A stretch of 43,104 nucleotides of DNA from Polaromonas sp. (GTDB lineage: Bacteria; Pseudomonadota; Gammaproteobacteria; Burkholderiales; Burkholderiaceae), in the NCBI GenBank assembly GCA_013823505.1, contig PNMH01000027.1, forward strand, positions 1 to 43,104, written 5' to 3'. Below, one piece after another: positions 19,579 through 28,265 of this stretch. Every line of letters starts with the position of its first letter. The first letter of the stretch is position 1. The notes beneath the pieces were generated by a model. The model was given only the letters and a program-made list of their open reading frames with translations, made no database searches and was not told where the DNA came from. Position numbers and translations under genes: made by a program.

Positions 19579-20388
19579 TCAACGAACCGCCGGGCTGGCG
19601 CCCAGATGGCGTGCCACGAACAGCACCAGCCAGGTGACGATGCCCAAGGCGATCGAGAGCGAGGCGGCGAGCGCGAAGTTGGCGTAGTTGGTGAACTCGT
19701 TGTAGATGGTGATCGGAATCACCTCGAACTTGCTGGCCAGCGTGAAGGCCGTGCCGAAGGCACCCATGGAGGTGGCGAACAGGATCGCTCCACAGGCCAG
19801 GGTGGTGGGCGCGAGTTCGGGCAGCCACACATCGCGCACCACCCGCATGCGCGACGCGCCCAGCGAACGGGCCGCTTCTTCGAGCTGCAGGTTCATCGAT
19901 TCCGCAGCCGCGGCGTAGGTGGCAATGGCCCGCGGCAGCGAGAAGTAGAGGTAGGCCAGAAACAGACCGAGCAAGCCGTAGGCGAACGTGATGCGTTCAC
20001 CCGTCAGTGCGTCGGAGATATCGGCCACCAGCCCCTGCCGCCCACCCAGCAAGATCACGAAGAAGCCGATGATCACGCCGGGAAACGACAACGGCAACGT
20101 CAGCAGCGACAGCAGCACCCGCTTGCCCGTGAACTCGCGGCGCGCAAGGTACACCCCCACGGCGCCGCCCAGCACCAGCGTGACCAGCGTCACCCCCAGG
20201 GAGAGCAACACAGTGTTGACCATGCTCTGGAGGTAACGGCTGTCGGTCAGCACCGCAAGGTAAGTGCCCCAACCCTTCTGTGCCGGCAGCGCCAACAGGC
20301 TCAGCACCGGCAGCAACCAGAACATCAGGAAGAAGGCGGCTGCTGGTGCTGCACAGGCCAGCAGCAACCAGCGCTGGCGCGATGTCAA
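19579..20388 (-). CDS. ABC transporter permease (PotB/PhnU-like), TTG start
   Basis: 269 residues, about six helices, with the EAA loop LEEAARSLGASRMRVVRDVW. The only start that keeps the first membrane helix is a TTG at 20388, overlapping the stop of the binding-protein gene by 4 bases (TTGA). The next internal Met is inside helix 1. A TTG start in an overlap is unusual and may lower permease output relative to the binding protein. Partner of the second permease 8 bases downstream. Confidence 0.88.
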   Translation of the reverse strand: MTSRQRWLLLACAAPAAAFFLMFWLLPVLSLLALPAQKGWGTYLAVLTDSRYLQSMVNTVLLSLGVTLVTLVLGGAVGVYLARREFTGKRVLLSLLTLPLSFPGVIIGFFVILLGGRQGLVADISDALTGERITFAYGLLGLFLAYLYFSLPRAIATYAAAAESMNLQLEEAARSLGASRMRVVRDVWLPELAPTTLACGAILFATSMGAFGTAFTLASKFEVIPITIYNEFTNYANFALAASLSIALGIVTWLVLFVARHLGASPAVR

Positions 20389-21395
20389 CGCACTTCTTTC
20401 AAGTAACGATCCGAGAAGGCGCGCTGGGCAGCGGCCATGCGGTCGTAGTTCACCGTCTTGGCACGGGCGTACTCGGTGGCGGGGAGGAACTGGGCCTCCA
20501 CGTCCTTGGGCATGGCCACTGCGCGCACCGGGCGGAGATACGCCTTGGCCCAGATCGCCTGGCCCTCGTCCGACAACACGAAGTCGAGCACCTTCTTGCC
20601 CTCGGCGGTGTGCGGCGCTTTGGCCACCAGACTCATCACGTAGGGAACGACCACCGTGCCTTCGGTCGGGATGACAAAGGCGACGTTGGCCTTGTCCTTG
20701 TACTTGGCGCGGTAAGCGTTGAAGTCGTAGTCGAGCAGGATGCCGATCTCACCCGACAACAGACGGGCGTACGAGGTTTGCTTGGGCACGATGGGCTCGT
20801 TGGCCTGGAGCGCCTTGAAGTAGTCGATGGCCGGGCCGAAGTTGTCCAGCGTGCCGCCGCGCGCTTCGTTGACGGCCACCGCGCCCACGTAGCCCACAAA
20901 AGCCGATGCGGGATCCAGGTAACCGATCAGCCCTTTGTATTCGGGCTTGAGCAGGTCCGCCCACGACTTGGGCACCGGTTTGCCCTTGAGCGCGTCCACG
21001 TTGACCATGAAGCCCAGCGTGCCGGAATGGATGCTGAACCAGTGGCCCGCCGGGTCCTTGAGCCCATCGGGAATGTCCTTCCAGTTGGCGGGTTGGTAGG
21101 GCGCCACCACGCCGTCTTTCTGCGCCTGGATGGCGAAGGTGACGCCGAGGTAGGTCACGTCGGCCACGGGGCTGGCCTTCTCGGCCACCAACTGCGCCAA
21201 GGCCTGGCCGGAGTTTTTGTTGTCGGCCGGCACCGTGATGCCGGTCTTGGCCTTGATGGCGCGCAGTTGCGTGCCCCAGTCCGCCCATTCGGTCGGGCAG
21301 TTGTAGCAAATGGCGGTCTGGGCCATGGCGACCGATCCCGTGAAGGCAACGGCGAACAAACCGGCGCGCGTGATGCGCTGAAGAACAGATGGCAT
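20385..21395 (-). CDS. Periplasmic substrate-binding protein of the ABC importer
   Basis: 336 residues with a Sec signal peptide of about 24 residues (ITRAGLFAVAFTGSVAMAQ, cleavage probably after AMA). The mature protein is a cluster-F/type-2 binding protein of the ferric/2-aminoethylphosphonate/AfuA group: DVTYLGVTFAIQAQ, PKSWADLLKPEYKG and LSDEGQAIWAKAYLRPVR are typical. Mature N-terminal cysteines (ICYNC) could form a disulfide. The ATG at 21395 has AAGGAG five bases ahead, better than the start 33 bases upstream. First gene of the operon. AfuA-type proteins bind sugar phosphates or phosphonates, which fits the phosphodiesterase downstream, but the ligand is inferred. Confidence 0.88.
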   Translation of the reverse strand: MPSVLQRITRAGLFAVAFTGSVAMAQTAICYNCPTEWADWGTQLRAIKAKTGITVPADNKNSGQALAQLVAEKASPVADVTYLGVTFAIQAQKDGVVAPYQPANWKDIPDGLKDPAGHWFSIHSGTLGFMVNVDALKGKPVPKSWADLLKPEYKGLIGYLDPASAFVGYVGAVAVNEARGGTLDNFGPAIDYFKALQANEPIVPKQTSYARLLSGEIGILLDYDFNAYRAKYKDKANVAFVIPTEGTVVVPYVMSLVAKAPHTAEGKKVLDFVLSDEGQAIWAKAYLRPVRAVAMPKDVEAQFLPATEYARAKTVNYDRMAAAQRAFSDRYLKEVR

Positions 21396-21529
21396 GAGGG
21401 CTCCTTGTGTGAACAACAAAGACCTCATTCGATCAAATCAATGTGACGAAATGATGTCTTTGGTGAACATTCAAGGAGCTTGCTGCGTGCCCGAGCGCAG
21501 CGGCTGACGAAGAGCGGCCCGGGAGGCCG
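21396..21529. promoter_or_regulatory. Leader of the ABC importer operon with an extended dyad
   Basis: A spaced inverted repeat, AAAGACCTCATT at 21418-21429 and AATGATGTCTTT at 21450-21461, matches at 11 of 12 bases with a 20-base spacer. It is flanked on each side by a TGTTCAC (leftward strand) element. It sits 23-66 bases before the binding-protein start, where an operator would be expected. The segment is A+T-rich relative to its neighbours. I cannot place a clear -35/-10 pair. Confidence 0.5.
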
Positions 21530-22360
21530 TCAGGGGAGGGTGCGGTGGGACAGCGTGTCGGCGGGCAGTTGATCGATCTCGCTCAACAAACGCGCCAGCG
21601 AACGCCCCGCAGCGTCCAGCAGGGCGTGCCCCTTGTCGGCCGTGGCGGCTGCGGCGTTGCCCACCGCGCCGCAGGCGTTGTAGTCCTGCATCTGCCAGCC
21701 CAACTTGGCGCTTTTGCCGTTGCCCAGGATGCTGAACCGACCCGCGCGCTCTTGAGACTTCGACGCGAAGTTGGCGGCGTGCTCCATGCGGACCCGCTCG
21801 GGTGCGATGGCCCGCATGAGCGAGGTTTCGATCTCGCCGCCGTGGATCCCGAAGCGGTGCTCTTCGGCGCTGAACAGTGCATTCAGGTCGCGGCCTTCGG
21901 CGTCCAGCAGCGGCAGATGAAACCAGTTCACGCTGTAGACCAGCAGGCCCAGGCGCGCGCGCAAGTCGCGGGCCACCACGTCGAGCAATCCCACCTGCCC
22001 GCCGTGTGCGTTGAACAGCACCAGCTTCTTCACGCCACTGGCGGCCACGCACTCACCGATCTCGGTCCACAGGCGCAGCACCGTTTCGGCCTTGAGGGTG
22101 AGCGTGCCGGCGTAGCGCGTGTGCTCGGGCGAGTAGCCCACGGCTTGCGTGGGCAAAAAAAGCGCGGGCAGATCGGGCGCGATGTGGGGCAGGCTCGCAG
22201 CCACCACACCATTGGCGATGTCGGTGTCCACCGACAGTGGCAGGTGCGGGCCGTGCTGTTCGATCGCGGCCACGGGCAGCACGGCGATGGCGCGGGCCAG
22301 GTCGAGCGACGCAAAGTCGGCGGTGGTGAGGTCGGACCAGAAGCGGTGGGGGCTTGTCAT
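21530..22360 (-). CDS. Creatininase-family amidohydrolase
   Basis: 276 residues. The family metal-binding motif is present: VAAIEQHGPHLPLSVDTDIA (Glu, His and Asp ligands), then the NGHGGN block, here LFNAHGGQVG with Ala and Gln replacing Gly and Asn, and the late Glu in IHGGEIETSLM. Relatives hydrolyse small cyclic amides or formyl-amines (creatininase, FAPy deformylase ArfB) or act in peptide maturation (MftE). The ATG at 22360 overlaps the stop of the fatty-acid cyclopropanation-type gene (ATGA), so the two are coupled. Its substrate is not predictable. Confidence 0.85.
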   Translation of the reverse strand: MTSPHRFWSDLTTADFASLDLARAIAVLPVAAIEQHGPHLPLSVDTDIANGVVAASLPHIAPDLPALFLPTQAVGYSPEHTRYAGTLTLKAETVLRLWTEIGECVAASGVKKLVLFNAHGGQVGLLDVVARDLRARLGLLVYSVNWFHLPLLDAEGRDLNALFSAEEHRFGIHGGEIETSLMRAIAPERVRMEHAANFASKSQERAGRFSILGNGKSAKLGWQMQDYNACGAVGNAAAATADKGHALLDAAGRSLARLLSEIDQLPADTLSHRTLP

Positions 22361-23595
22361 GCGCCGATCTTACGGTCGGCATACATCCAGTGGCGCGACC
22401 AGGGCAAGCCGGTGGCGCTCTGCCCGGCCGCGCGGCACAGCACCTGGTAGATCGCCACCTCGTCGTGCTCGAAGGCCCATGCGCAGCCCGCGAGGTAGAT
22501 GCGCCAGATGCGCCAGCGCTTTTCGTCGACCAGCGGCTTGATCTGCGTGGTGTTCGCCTCGAAAGCATCACTCCAGAGCTGCGTGGTGCGCATGTAGTGG
22601 CGCCGCAGGTTCTCCACGTCGAAGGCTTCCAGCCCGGCCTCCTGCAGGGTGCGCAGGACGGTGCTGATGTGCGGCACCTCGCCCTGCGGAAACACATAGC
22701 GGTCGATGAAGTGCCCGCCGCCGTGGCGCGTTTCGCCATCAAACGCGTCGGTGCTGGTGATGCCGTGGTTCATGGCCCAGCCGTCGGGCTTGAGCAGCGC
22801 ACGGATGCGGGCGAAGTAGGCCACGAGGTGGTCGAGCCCGACGTGTTCGAACATGCCCACGCTGGTGATCCGATCGAACGGTCCGTCGCCCACGTCGCGG
22901 TAATCCTGCAGGCGGATCTCGATGCGGTCCTGCAGCCCGGCGGCATGCACACGCTCGCGCGCCAGATCGAACTGGTTTTGCGACAGCGTCACGCCCACAC
23001 ACTGCGCGCCGTGTTTCTCTGCGGCGCGCAGCACCAGCGCGCCCCAGCCGCAGCCGATGTCGAGCAGGCGCTGGCCGGGCTGCAGGCGGATCTTGTTCAG
23101 GATGTGGTCGATCTTGTTCGTCTGCGCCTCGTCCAGCGTTTCGTCGCCCCGCTCGAAGTAGCCGCACGAATACACCATGCCCTCGCCCAGCCACTGGGCG
23201 TAGAAGTCGTTGGACACGTCGTAGTGGTACTGGATGGCTTCGCTGTCGCTCTCGCGCGTATGGCCAAAGCGCCGGCGCAGACGGCCCAGCAAGCCGCCCT
23301 CGGGCTGGGCATGGGCGGCGAGCCCGTGCGCCACCGCCAGGATGTCGGGCACCGAGCCTTCCACATCAATCAGGCCCTCCACATAGGCCTGACCCAGCGT
23401 GTCCAGCCCCGGGTCGATCAACAGCGGCAGGGCCGAAGCGTCGCGCACGCGGATCTCCACCTGCGGCTGCTCGAAGTCGCCCAGCGCGAGCGTGGATGCA
23501 CCGTGCTCACCCCAACTCAGGCGGACCGGCAGGTTCACCCGCGTCTTCATGCGCTGCGCCCAGGGCAGCAGCGCGCGTTCCACGATCGATCCCAT
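22357..23595 (-). CDS. Cyclopropane-fatty-acyl-phospholipid synthase-family methyltransferase
   Basis: 412 residues. The N-terminal lipid-binding domain (about 1-120) precedes a SAM methyltransferase domain with motif I LLDIGCGWGALVLRAAE. YSCGYF precedes it, and SVGMFEHVG and FIDRYVFPQGEVPH follow, all classic for CFA synthases, which add a methylene from SAM to unsaturated acyl chains in membrane phospholipids. The ATG at 23595 is chosen for GGAGGT a few bases upstream; an in-frame ATG 12 bases earlier is possible. Followed by the overlapping creatininase-like gene. It may be the housekeeping cfa or a paralogue making a modified lipid. Confidence 0.9.
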   Translation of the reverse strand: MGSIVERALLPWAQRMKTRVNLPVRLSWGEHGASTLALGDFEQPQVEIRVRDASALPLLIDPGLDTLGQAYVEGLIDVEGSVPDILAVAHGLAAHAQPEGGLLGRLRRRFGHTRESDSEAIQYHYDVSNDFYAQWLGEGMVYSCGYFERGDETLDEAQTNKIDHILNKIRLQPGQRLLDIGCGWGALVLRAAEKHGAQCVGVTLSQNQFDLARERVHAAGLQDRIEIRLQDYRDVGDGPFDRITSVGMFEHVGLDHLVAYFARIRALLKPDGWAMNHGITSTDAFDGETRHGGGHFIDRYVFPQGEVPHISTVLRTLQEAGLEAFDVENLRRHYMRTTQLWSDAFEANTTQIKPLVDEKRWRIWRIYLAGCAWAFEHDEVAIYQVLCRAAGQSATGLPWSRHWMYADRKIGA

Positions 23596-23798
23596 GCACA
23601 CCTCCATGCGGGGCAGACCTGTTCCCGATGGGGTTGTACACAATTGATCCTGGACTGTGAAGGGACGGTGACCTGCTCGGCTGCTGCAAGACAGAAAAAC
23701 AGCGCTGACTTATATTCAAATGCCGCCGCGCAGACCGCCCCAGGAACTTGGGGCGGGTCCCGTGGCTCACACCGCCAGCCTCTCCCATCCCACGCCCG

Positions 23799-26012
23799 AT
23801 GCCTTCAACCCCAGCCCTCCGCACTTCTGCCGCCTTGCGCCTGCTCGGCGCCTGGCTGCTCGCCGCCGCCCTGCCCCTGGGTGCGGCCGCACAAGGTCTG
23901 CTGGGCGGCAGCACCGCCAGCGCGACCGTGGTGCAGAGCGACCAGGCACGCGCGGAAATCGTGGCGCACGCGCCCGATGGCGCCGGGCCGGGCCAGAAGG
24001 TGTGGGTTGGCCTGCAACTCACCCACGCGCCTGAGTGGCACACCTACTGGAAAAACGCCGGCGACTCCGGCCTGCCCACCGAACTGCGCTGGACCCTGCC
24101 GCCCGGTGTGAGCGCCGGCGAGATCGCATGGCCCACACCGCGCAAGTTTCCCATCGGCAACCTCGCCAACTACGGCTATGACGGCACCGTGGTGCTGCCG
24201 GTGCCGCTGACCGTGGGCCCCGATTTCAAGGGCGACACCATCAACGTGCAGCTCTACGCGGCCTGGCTGGTGTGCCGCAAGGAATGCATCCCCGAAGAAG
24301 GCAACTTCACGCTGAGCATTCCCGTGAACGGATCGACCGGCACCTTTGGTGCGGCTTTCGCTGCGAGCTTCCAGGCGGCACCCAAAGACCAGCCGGCCGC
24401 CGGCAGCCAGTTGCAGCCCGAAGACGGTTTTCTCAACGTGTCGCTGACCAACCTGCCCGCCGCCTGGCGCGGCAAGGCGCTGGAGTTTTACCCCGAGACC
24501 ACCGGCCTGATCGAACCCGGGTCGCCCTGGACCCAGGCCTGGGACGGCGCGCGCTGGACCGCGCGCGTGCCGCTCTCACCCCACCGCAGCGAAAGCCCCA
24601 CGCAGCTGGCGCTGGTGGTGGCCGAGGCCAACCCGCCCGGCCAAGGCCCTGGCCTCGCTGGCGCGCGGCTGGACGTGCCGGTGCAGGGCGCCTGGCCCAC
24701 ACCCGCGCCGCTGCCGGCCGCCGTGCCCGACGCATTGCAGGCCGCGCTCGACGCCAACGCCGCGCGTGCCGCCGCACCGGCGAGCAGCGCCAGTTCGCTC
24801 ACGCTGGGCGCCGCCTTGCTGGGCGCGCTGCTGGGTGGCCTGATCCTCAACCTCATGCCCTGCGTGTTCCCGGTGCTGGCCATCAAGGTCATGGCCTTCG
24901 CGAAACACGCCAACGACCGCCCGGCCCACCGCGCCAATGGCCTGGCCTACACGGCCGGTGTGGTGCTCTCGTTCACCGCGCTCGGCGCCTTGCTGCTGGG
25001 CCTGCGCGCCGCCGGCGAACAGTTGGGCTGGGGTTTCCAGTTGCAAAGCCCCACGGTGGTGGCGGGCCTGGCGGTGCTGTTCACACTGATCGGCCTGAAC
25101 CTGGCCGGCCTGTTCGAGTTCGGCAACGTGCTGCCGAGCCGCCTGGCCAGCCTGCAGGCCAAGAACCCGACGGTGGACGCCTTCCTCACCGGCGTGCTGG
25201 CCACGGCGATCGCTTCGCCTTGCACCGCGCCGTTCATGGGCGCCTCGCTGGGCCTGGCCATCGGCCTGCCCGCCGCGCAGGCGCTGGCCGTGTTTGCGGT
25301 GCTCGGCCTGGGCATGGCCCTGCCCTACCTGGCCGCCAGCTGGATTCCCGCCGTGGCGCGCGCTCTGCCCCGCCCCGGCGCCTGGATGGACACGTTCCGC
25401 CGCGGCATGGCCTTCCCGATGTTCGCCACCGTGGTCTGGCTACTCTGGGTGCTGGGGCAGCAAAGCGGCATCGACGGTACGGCTGGGCTGCTGATGCTGC
25501 TGGTCGTGCTGGCGCTGCTGGTGTGGTCGCTCGGCTTGCGGGGCAAGAGCCGCGCGGCCTTGTCTGTGTTGTCACTGGCCGGCCTGGTCTGGCTGGGCTG
25601 GACGCTCGGCCCCAACGTGACGCGGCTGCAAGACGCCACACCCGGTCAGGCTGTGGCGACCTCGCAGGCCGGCGTGAGCTGGCAGGCCTGGAGCCCCGAG
25701 GCCCAGGCGACCCTGGTCGCTGAGGGCCGCCCGGTGTTTGTCGATTTCACCGCTGCCTGGTGCGTGACCTGCCAGTACAACAAGCGCACCACGCTCGCCG
25801 ATGCCGCTGTGCTGGGCGACATGGCCGGCAAGAACGTGGCCCTGCTGCGCGCCGACTGGACGCGCCGCGATCCGGCCGTGACCGCAGCGCTGGCCACGCT
25901 GGGGCGCAACGGTGTGCCGGTGTATGCGATTTACAAGAATGGGCAGGCGCCCCAGGTGCTGTCCGAAGTGTTGAGTGTGGAGGAGGTCCGCGCGGCGCTG
26001 TCCCGGCTCTGA
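23799..26012 (+). CDS. DsbD/ScsB-like membrane thiol:disulfide interchange protein
   Basis: About 737 residues. A signal peptide (LLGAWLLAAALPLGAAAQG) leads to a periplasmic DsbD-N-like domain with a CRKEC cysteine pair (about residue 160). Eight or more membrane helices follow with the two redox cysteines in LMPCVFPV and SPCTAPFMG. The C-terminal thioredoxin-like domain has WCVTCQYNK. Together they move electrons from cytoplasmic thioredoxin to periplasmic partners. It is longer in the N-terminal domain than E. coli DsbD, closer to ScsB types. ATG 23799 gives the signal peptide; no strong ribosome binding site is seen. The redoxin 45 bases downstream is the likely electron acceptor. Confidence 0.9.
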   Translation: MPSTPALRTSAALRLLGAWLLAAALPLGAAAQGLLGGSTASATVVQSDQARAEIVAHAPDGAGPGQKVWVGLQLTHAPEWHTYWKNAGDSGLPTELRWTLPPGVSAGEIAWPTPRKFPIGNLANYGYDGTVVLPVPLTVGPDFKGDTINVQLYAAWLVCRKECIPEEGNFTLSIPVNGSTGTFGAAFAASFQAAPKDQPAAGSQLQPEDGFLNVSLTNLPAAWRGKALEFYPETTGLIEPGSPWTQAWDGARWTARVPLSPHRSESPTQLALVVAEANPPGQGPGLAGARLDVPVQGAWPTPAPLPAAVPDALQAALDANAARAAAPASSASSLTLGAALLGALLGGLILNLMPCVFPVLAIKVMAFAKHANDRPAHRANGLAYTAGVVLSFTALGALLLGLRAAGEQLGWGFQLQSPTVVAGLAVLFTLIGLNLAGLFEFGNVLPSRLASLQAKNPTVDAFLTGVLATAIASPCTAPFMGASLGLAIGLPAAQALAVFAVLGLGMALPYLAASWIPAVARALPRPGAWMDTFRRGMAFPMFATVVWLLWVLGQQSGIDGTAGLLMLLVVLALLVWSLGLRGKSRAALSVLSLAGLVWLGWTLGPNVTRLQDATPGQAVATSQAGVSWQAWSPEAQATLVAEGRPVFVDFTAAWCVTCQYNKRTTLADAAVLGDMAGKNVALLRADWTRRDPAVTAALATLGRNGVPVYAIYKNGQAPQVLSEVLSVEEVRAALSRL

Positions 26013-26057
26013 GCCTGGACTGTCGCCTTCATTGCACTGCCAACAGGAGTCATCACC

Positions 26058-26678
26058 ATGCAACGCCGTCCCATCATCGCCCTGACCGCGCTTTCCCCGT
26101 TTGCCAGCCTGCTGCTGCCCGCCACCGCGCAGGCCGCCAGCGTGGGCCAGCCCGCGCCCGACTTCACCCTGATGGACACCAGCGGCCAGCCGGTGAAGCT
26201 GTCGCAGTTCAAAGGCAAGCCGGTGGTGCTGGAGTGGAACAACCCGGGCTGCCCGTTCGTGAAGAAGCACTACCAGGGCAACATGCAGGCGCTGCAAAAA
26301 GAAGTAGTGGCGCAGGGCGGCGTGTGGCTGGCCATCAACTCCACGCGCGACGACAGCGCCGACTACCTCGCGCCCGCCCAGCTCGGCCGCTGGATGACCG
26401 AGCAGAAGGCCAGCCCCACCGCCACGCTGATGGACGAGGATGGCAAGGTCGGCCAGGCCTTTGCAGCGCGGGTCACGCCGCACATGTACATCGTCAACGC
26501 GCAGGGTGTGCTGGTGTACGCCGGCGGCATCGACAGCATCGCCTCGGCCCGCGTGGACGACATTCCCAAGGCCACCAACTACGTGCGCCAGGCCATGGCC
26601 GAAATCAAGGCCGGCAAGCCGGTGAGCGTGAGCACAAGCCGCGCCTATGGCTGCAGCGTGAAGTACCAGTCAGCCTGA
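26058..26678 (+). CDS. Periplasmic peroxiredoxin/TlpA-like redoxin
   Basis: 206 residues with a signal peptide ending ATAQA-AS near residue 26. The redoxin fold is clear: [15 protein letters not shown], the active-site segment [12 protein letters not shown], then [10 protein letters not shown] and [14 protein letters not shown] (cis-Pro loop). The active site has one cysteine (CPFV), not CxxC, so it is peroxiredoxin-like or uses the second cysteine near the C-terminus (YGCSVKY). AGGAG lies 9 bases before the ATG. Its position after the DsbD-like gene suggests that the latter reduces it. Could also be a cytochrome-c maturation or copper-resistance partner. Confidence 0.87.
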   Translation: MQRRPIIALTALSPFASLLLPATAQAASVGQPAPDFTLMDTSGQPVKLSQFKGKPVVLEWNNPGCPFVKKHYQGNMQALQKEVVAQGGVWLAINSTRDDSADYLAPAQLGRWMTEQKASPTATLMDEDGKVGQAFAARVTPHMYIVNAQGVLVYAGGIDSIASARVDDIPKATNYVRQAMAEIKAGKPVSVSTSRAYGCSVKYQSA

Positions 26679-26778
26679 ACGTTTGCTCACGGCGCGGGGG
26701 CCTTGTCACCCACGTTCAGCGCACGGCGGCGCAGCCCGGATAATGGCCGGCATCGCAGCCAACCCCGCCGGACGCCCC

Positions 26779-27882
26779 ATGCCCTTTGCTCCCCTGCAGA
26801 ACGACTCCTTCATTCGCGCCTGCCTGCGCCAGTCCACCGACCACACGCCCGTGTGGCTCATGCGCCAGGCCGGTCGTTATCTGCCCGAGTACTGCGCCAC
26901 GCGCGCCAAGGCCGGCAGCTTCATGGGGCTGGCCACCAACGTGGACTACGCCACCGAAGTGACCTTGCAGCCGCTGGAGCGTTATGCGCTGGACGCTGCC
27001 ATCTTGTTCAGCGACATCCTCACCGTGCCCGACGCCATGGGGTTGGGCCTGTCGTTCGCGCTCGGCGAAGGCCCGAAGTTCGCCAAGACGGTACGCACCG
27101 AGGCCGACGTGGACACGCTGGCCGTGCCCGACATGAACAAGCTGCGCTACGTGTTCGACGCGGTCACTTCCATCCGCAAGGCCTTGAATGGTCGCGTGCC
27201 GCTGATTGGTTTCTCCGGCAGCCCCTGGACGCTGGCGTGCTACATGGTTGAAGGTGGTGGCTCTGACGACTACCGCGCGGTCAAGACCCTCATGTACAGC
27301 CGCCCGGACCTGATGCACCGCATCCTGTCCATCAACGCCGACGCGGTGGCGGCCTACCTGAATGCGCAGATCGACGCCGGCGCGCAGGCCGTGATGGTCT
27401 TCGACAGCTGGGGCGGCGTGCTGGCCGACGGGAACTTCCAGGACTTCAGCCTGACCTACACCAAGCGCGTGCTGGCCCAGCTCAAGCGCGAGCACGACGG
27501 TGTGGTGATCCCGCGCATCGTCTTCACCAAGGGCGGTGGTCTGTGGCTGGACGACATGAAGTCGCTGGACTGCCACGCACTCGGCCTGGACTGGACGGTG
27601 AACCTGGCCAAGGCGCGTGCGCAAGTGGGTGAAGGCCCGCAGGGTAAGGCGTTGCAGGGCAACATCGACCCCAACGTGCTGTTCGCGCAGCCCGGGCAGA
27701 TCGACGCCGAAGTGGCGCGTGTGCTCGAGAGCTTTGGCGCGCCCCATCAAGGCCCGGGCACCGGCGCCACGCACATCTTCAACCTGGGCCACGGCATCAG
27801 CCAGTACACGCCGCCGGAGCATGTGTCGGCCCTGGTGAACGCGGTGCATTCGCATTCGAAGCGCTTGCGCGCCGGGCATTGA
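26779..27882 (+). CDS. hemE: Uroporphyrinogen decarboxylase
   Basis: 367 residues, full length for the enzyme that converts uroporphyrinogen III to coproporphyrinogen III in heme synthesis. The N-terminus has the signature [15 protein letters not shown] with the substrate-binding Arg residues. The conserved Asp is in [17 protein letters not shown], and [17 protein letters not shown] and FNLGHGI follow. ATG 26779 is chosen because it begins the family N-terminus MPFAPLQND. It lies 100 bases after the redoxin gene and is followed by a terminator at 27892. Confidence 0.97.
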   Translation: MPFAPLQNDSFIRACLRQSTDHTPVWLMRQAGRYLPEYCATRAKAGSFMGLATNVDYATEVTLQPLERYALDAAILFSDILTVPDAMGLGLSFALGEGPKFAKTVRTEADVDTLAVPDMNKLRYVFDAVTSIRKALNGRVPLIGFSGSPWTLACYMVEGGGSDDYRAVKTLMYSRPDLMHRILSINADAVAAYLNAQIDAGAQAVMVFDSWGGVLADGNFQDFSLTYTKRVLAQLKREHDGVVIPRIVFTKGGGLWLDDMKSLDCHALGLDWTVNLAKARAQVGEGPQGKALQGNIDPNVLFAQPGQIDAEVARVLESFGAPHQGPGTGATHIFNLGHGISQYTPPEHVSALVNAVHSHSKRLRAGH

Positions 27883-27891
27883 AACCGAGCC

Positions 27892-27918
27892 GGGGGCGCG
27901 CCAGGCGCTCCCGTTTTT
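27892..27918 (+). terminator. Rho-independent terminator after hemE
   Basis: GGGGGCGC at 27892-27899 pairs with GCGCTCCC at 27905-27912 (one G-T pair) around a 5-base loop, followed by GTTTTT. It lies 10 bases past the hemE stop and ends rightward transcription. Confidence 0.8.
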
Positions 27919-28068
27919 GAAGCTTCAACCGCTGTTCAGGTGCGGCCTGCGGCGAACGCCCCAGGGCCTTTCCAGTAGTCAGAAAGGCATCATGAAACCC
28001 TCATGACAGCGGGGCGGCGGCGGCCATTAACACAAAAATCGCCGAAAAACGCACTTGACAAGCTTCAC

Positions 28069-28077
28069 TTATGCACA
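28069..28077 (+). promoter_or_regulatory. DnaA-box match 1 (TTATGCACA)
   Basis: Exact match to the TTATNCACA DnaA-box consensus, 9 bases downstream of a TTGACA. It overlaps the left arm of the palindrome at 28073-28087, so DnaA and another protein could compete here. Confidence 0.45.
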
Positions 28078-28087
28078 AAATTTGTGC
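28073..28087. promoter_or_regulatory. Perfect 15-bp palindrome GCACAAA-A-TTTGTGC
   Basis: Seven-base arms around one central A. With flanking bases it reads TGCAC-N7-GTGCT, the arrangement of NtrC-type binding sites, although no sigma-54 promoter (GG-N10-GC) is placed correctly downstream. The one-base loop rules out a stable RNA hairpin, so a protein operator is the better reading. Confidence 0.45.
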
Positions 28088-28256
28088 TGCGGTGCGCCAT
28101 GAACCCAACGCCACCATGCCGCCCGGCCTCCACTCGGAAATTCTCGGCAAGTCATTGATTCATATAGGTTTTGAGATTTGCTTTTTTTGCAGGCAGTTTA
28201 AGCAAAGCCTTGATTTTCAAGGGCTGTGGCACCGGAAAATGAACCTATCAACAAAG

Positions 28257-28265
28257 TTATCCACA
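28257..28265 (+). promoter_or_regulatory. DnaA-box match 2 (TTATCCACA)
   Basis: Exact match to the strongest E. coli DnaA-box form, same orientation as the match at 28069 and 188 bases away from it, at the right end of the A+T-rich segment and 86 bases before priA. Confidence 0.5.

Noticed and set aside
21504..21533. Hairpin CTGAC/GGCC...GGCC/GTCAG at the creatininase stop
   Set aside because: The stem is interrupted by several unpaired bases and no T-run follows; not convincing as a terminator.
26675..26719. Inverted repeat CTGAACGT...ACGTTCAG after the redoxin gene
   Set aside because: The arms are only 8 bp with a 29-base loop and no T-run, so it is a weak terminator candidate.
28221..28245. 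Sigma-54 promoter TGGCAC in the hemE-priA gap
   Set aside because: The required GC pair is not at the right distance from GG (position holds TG).
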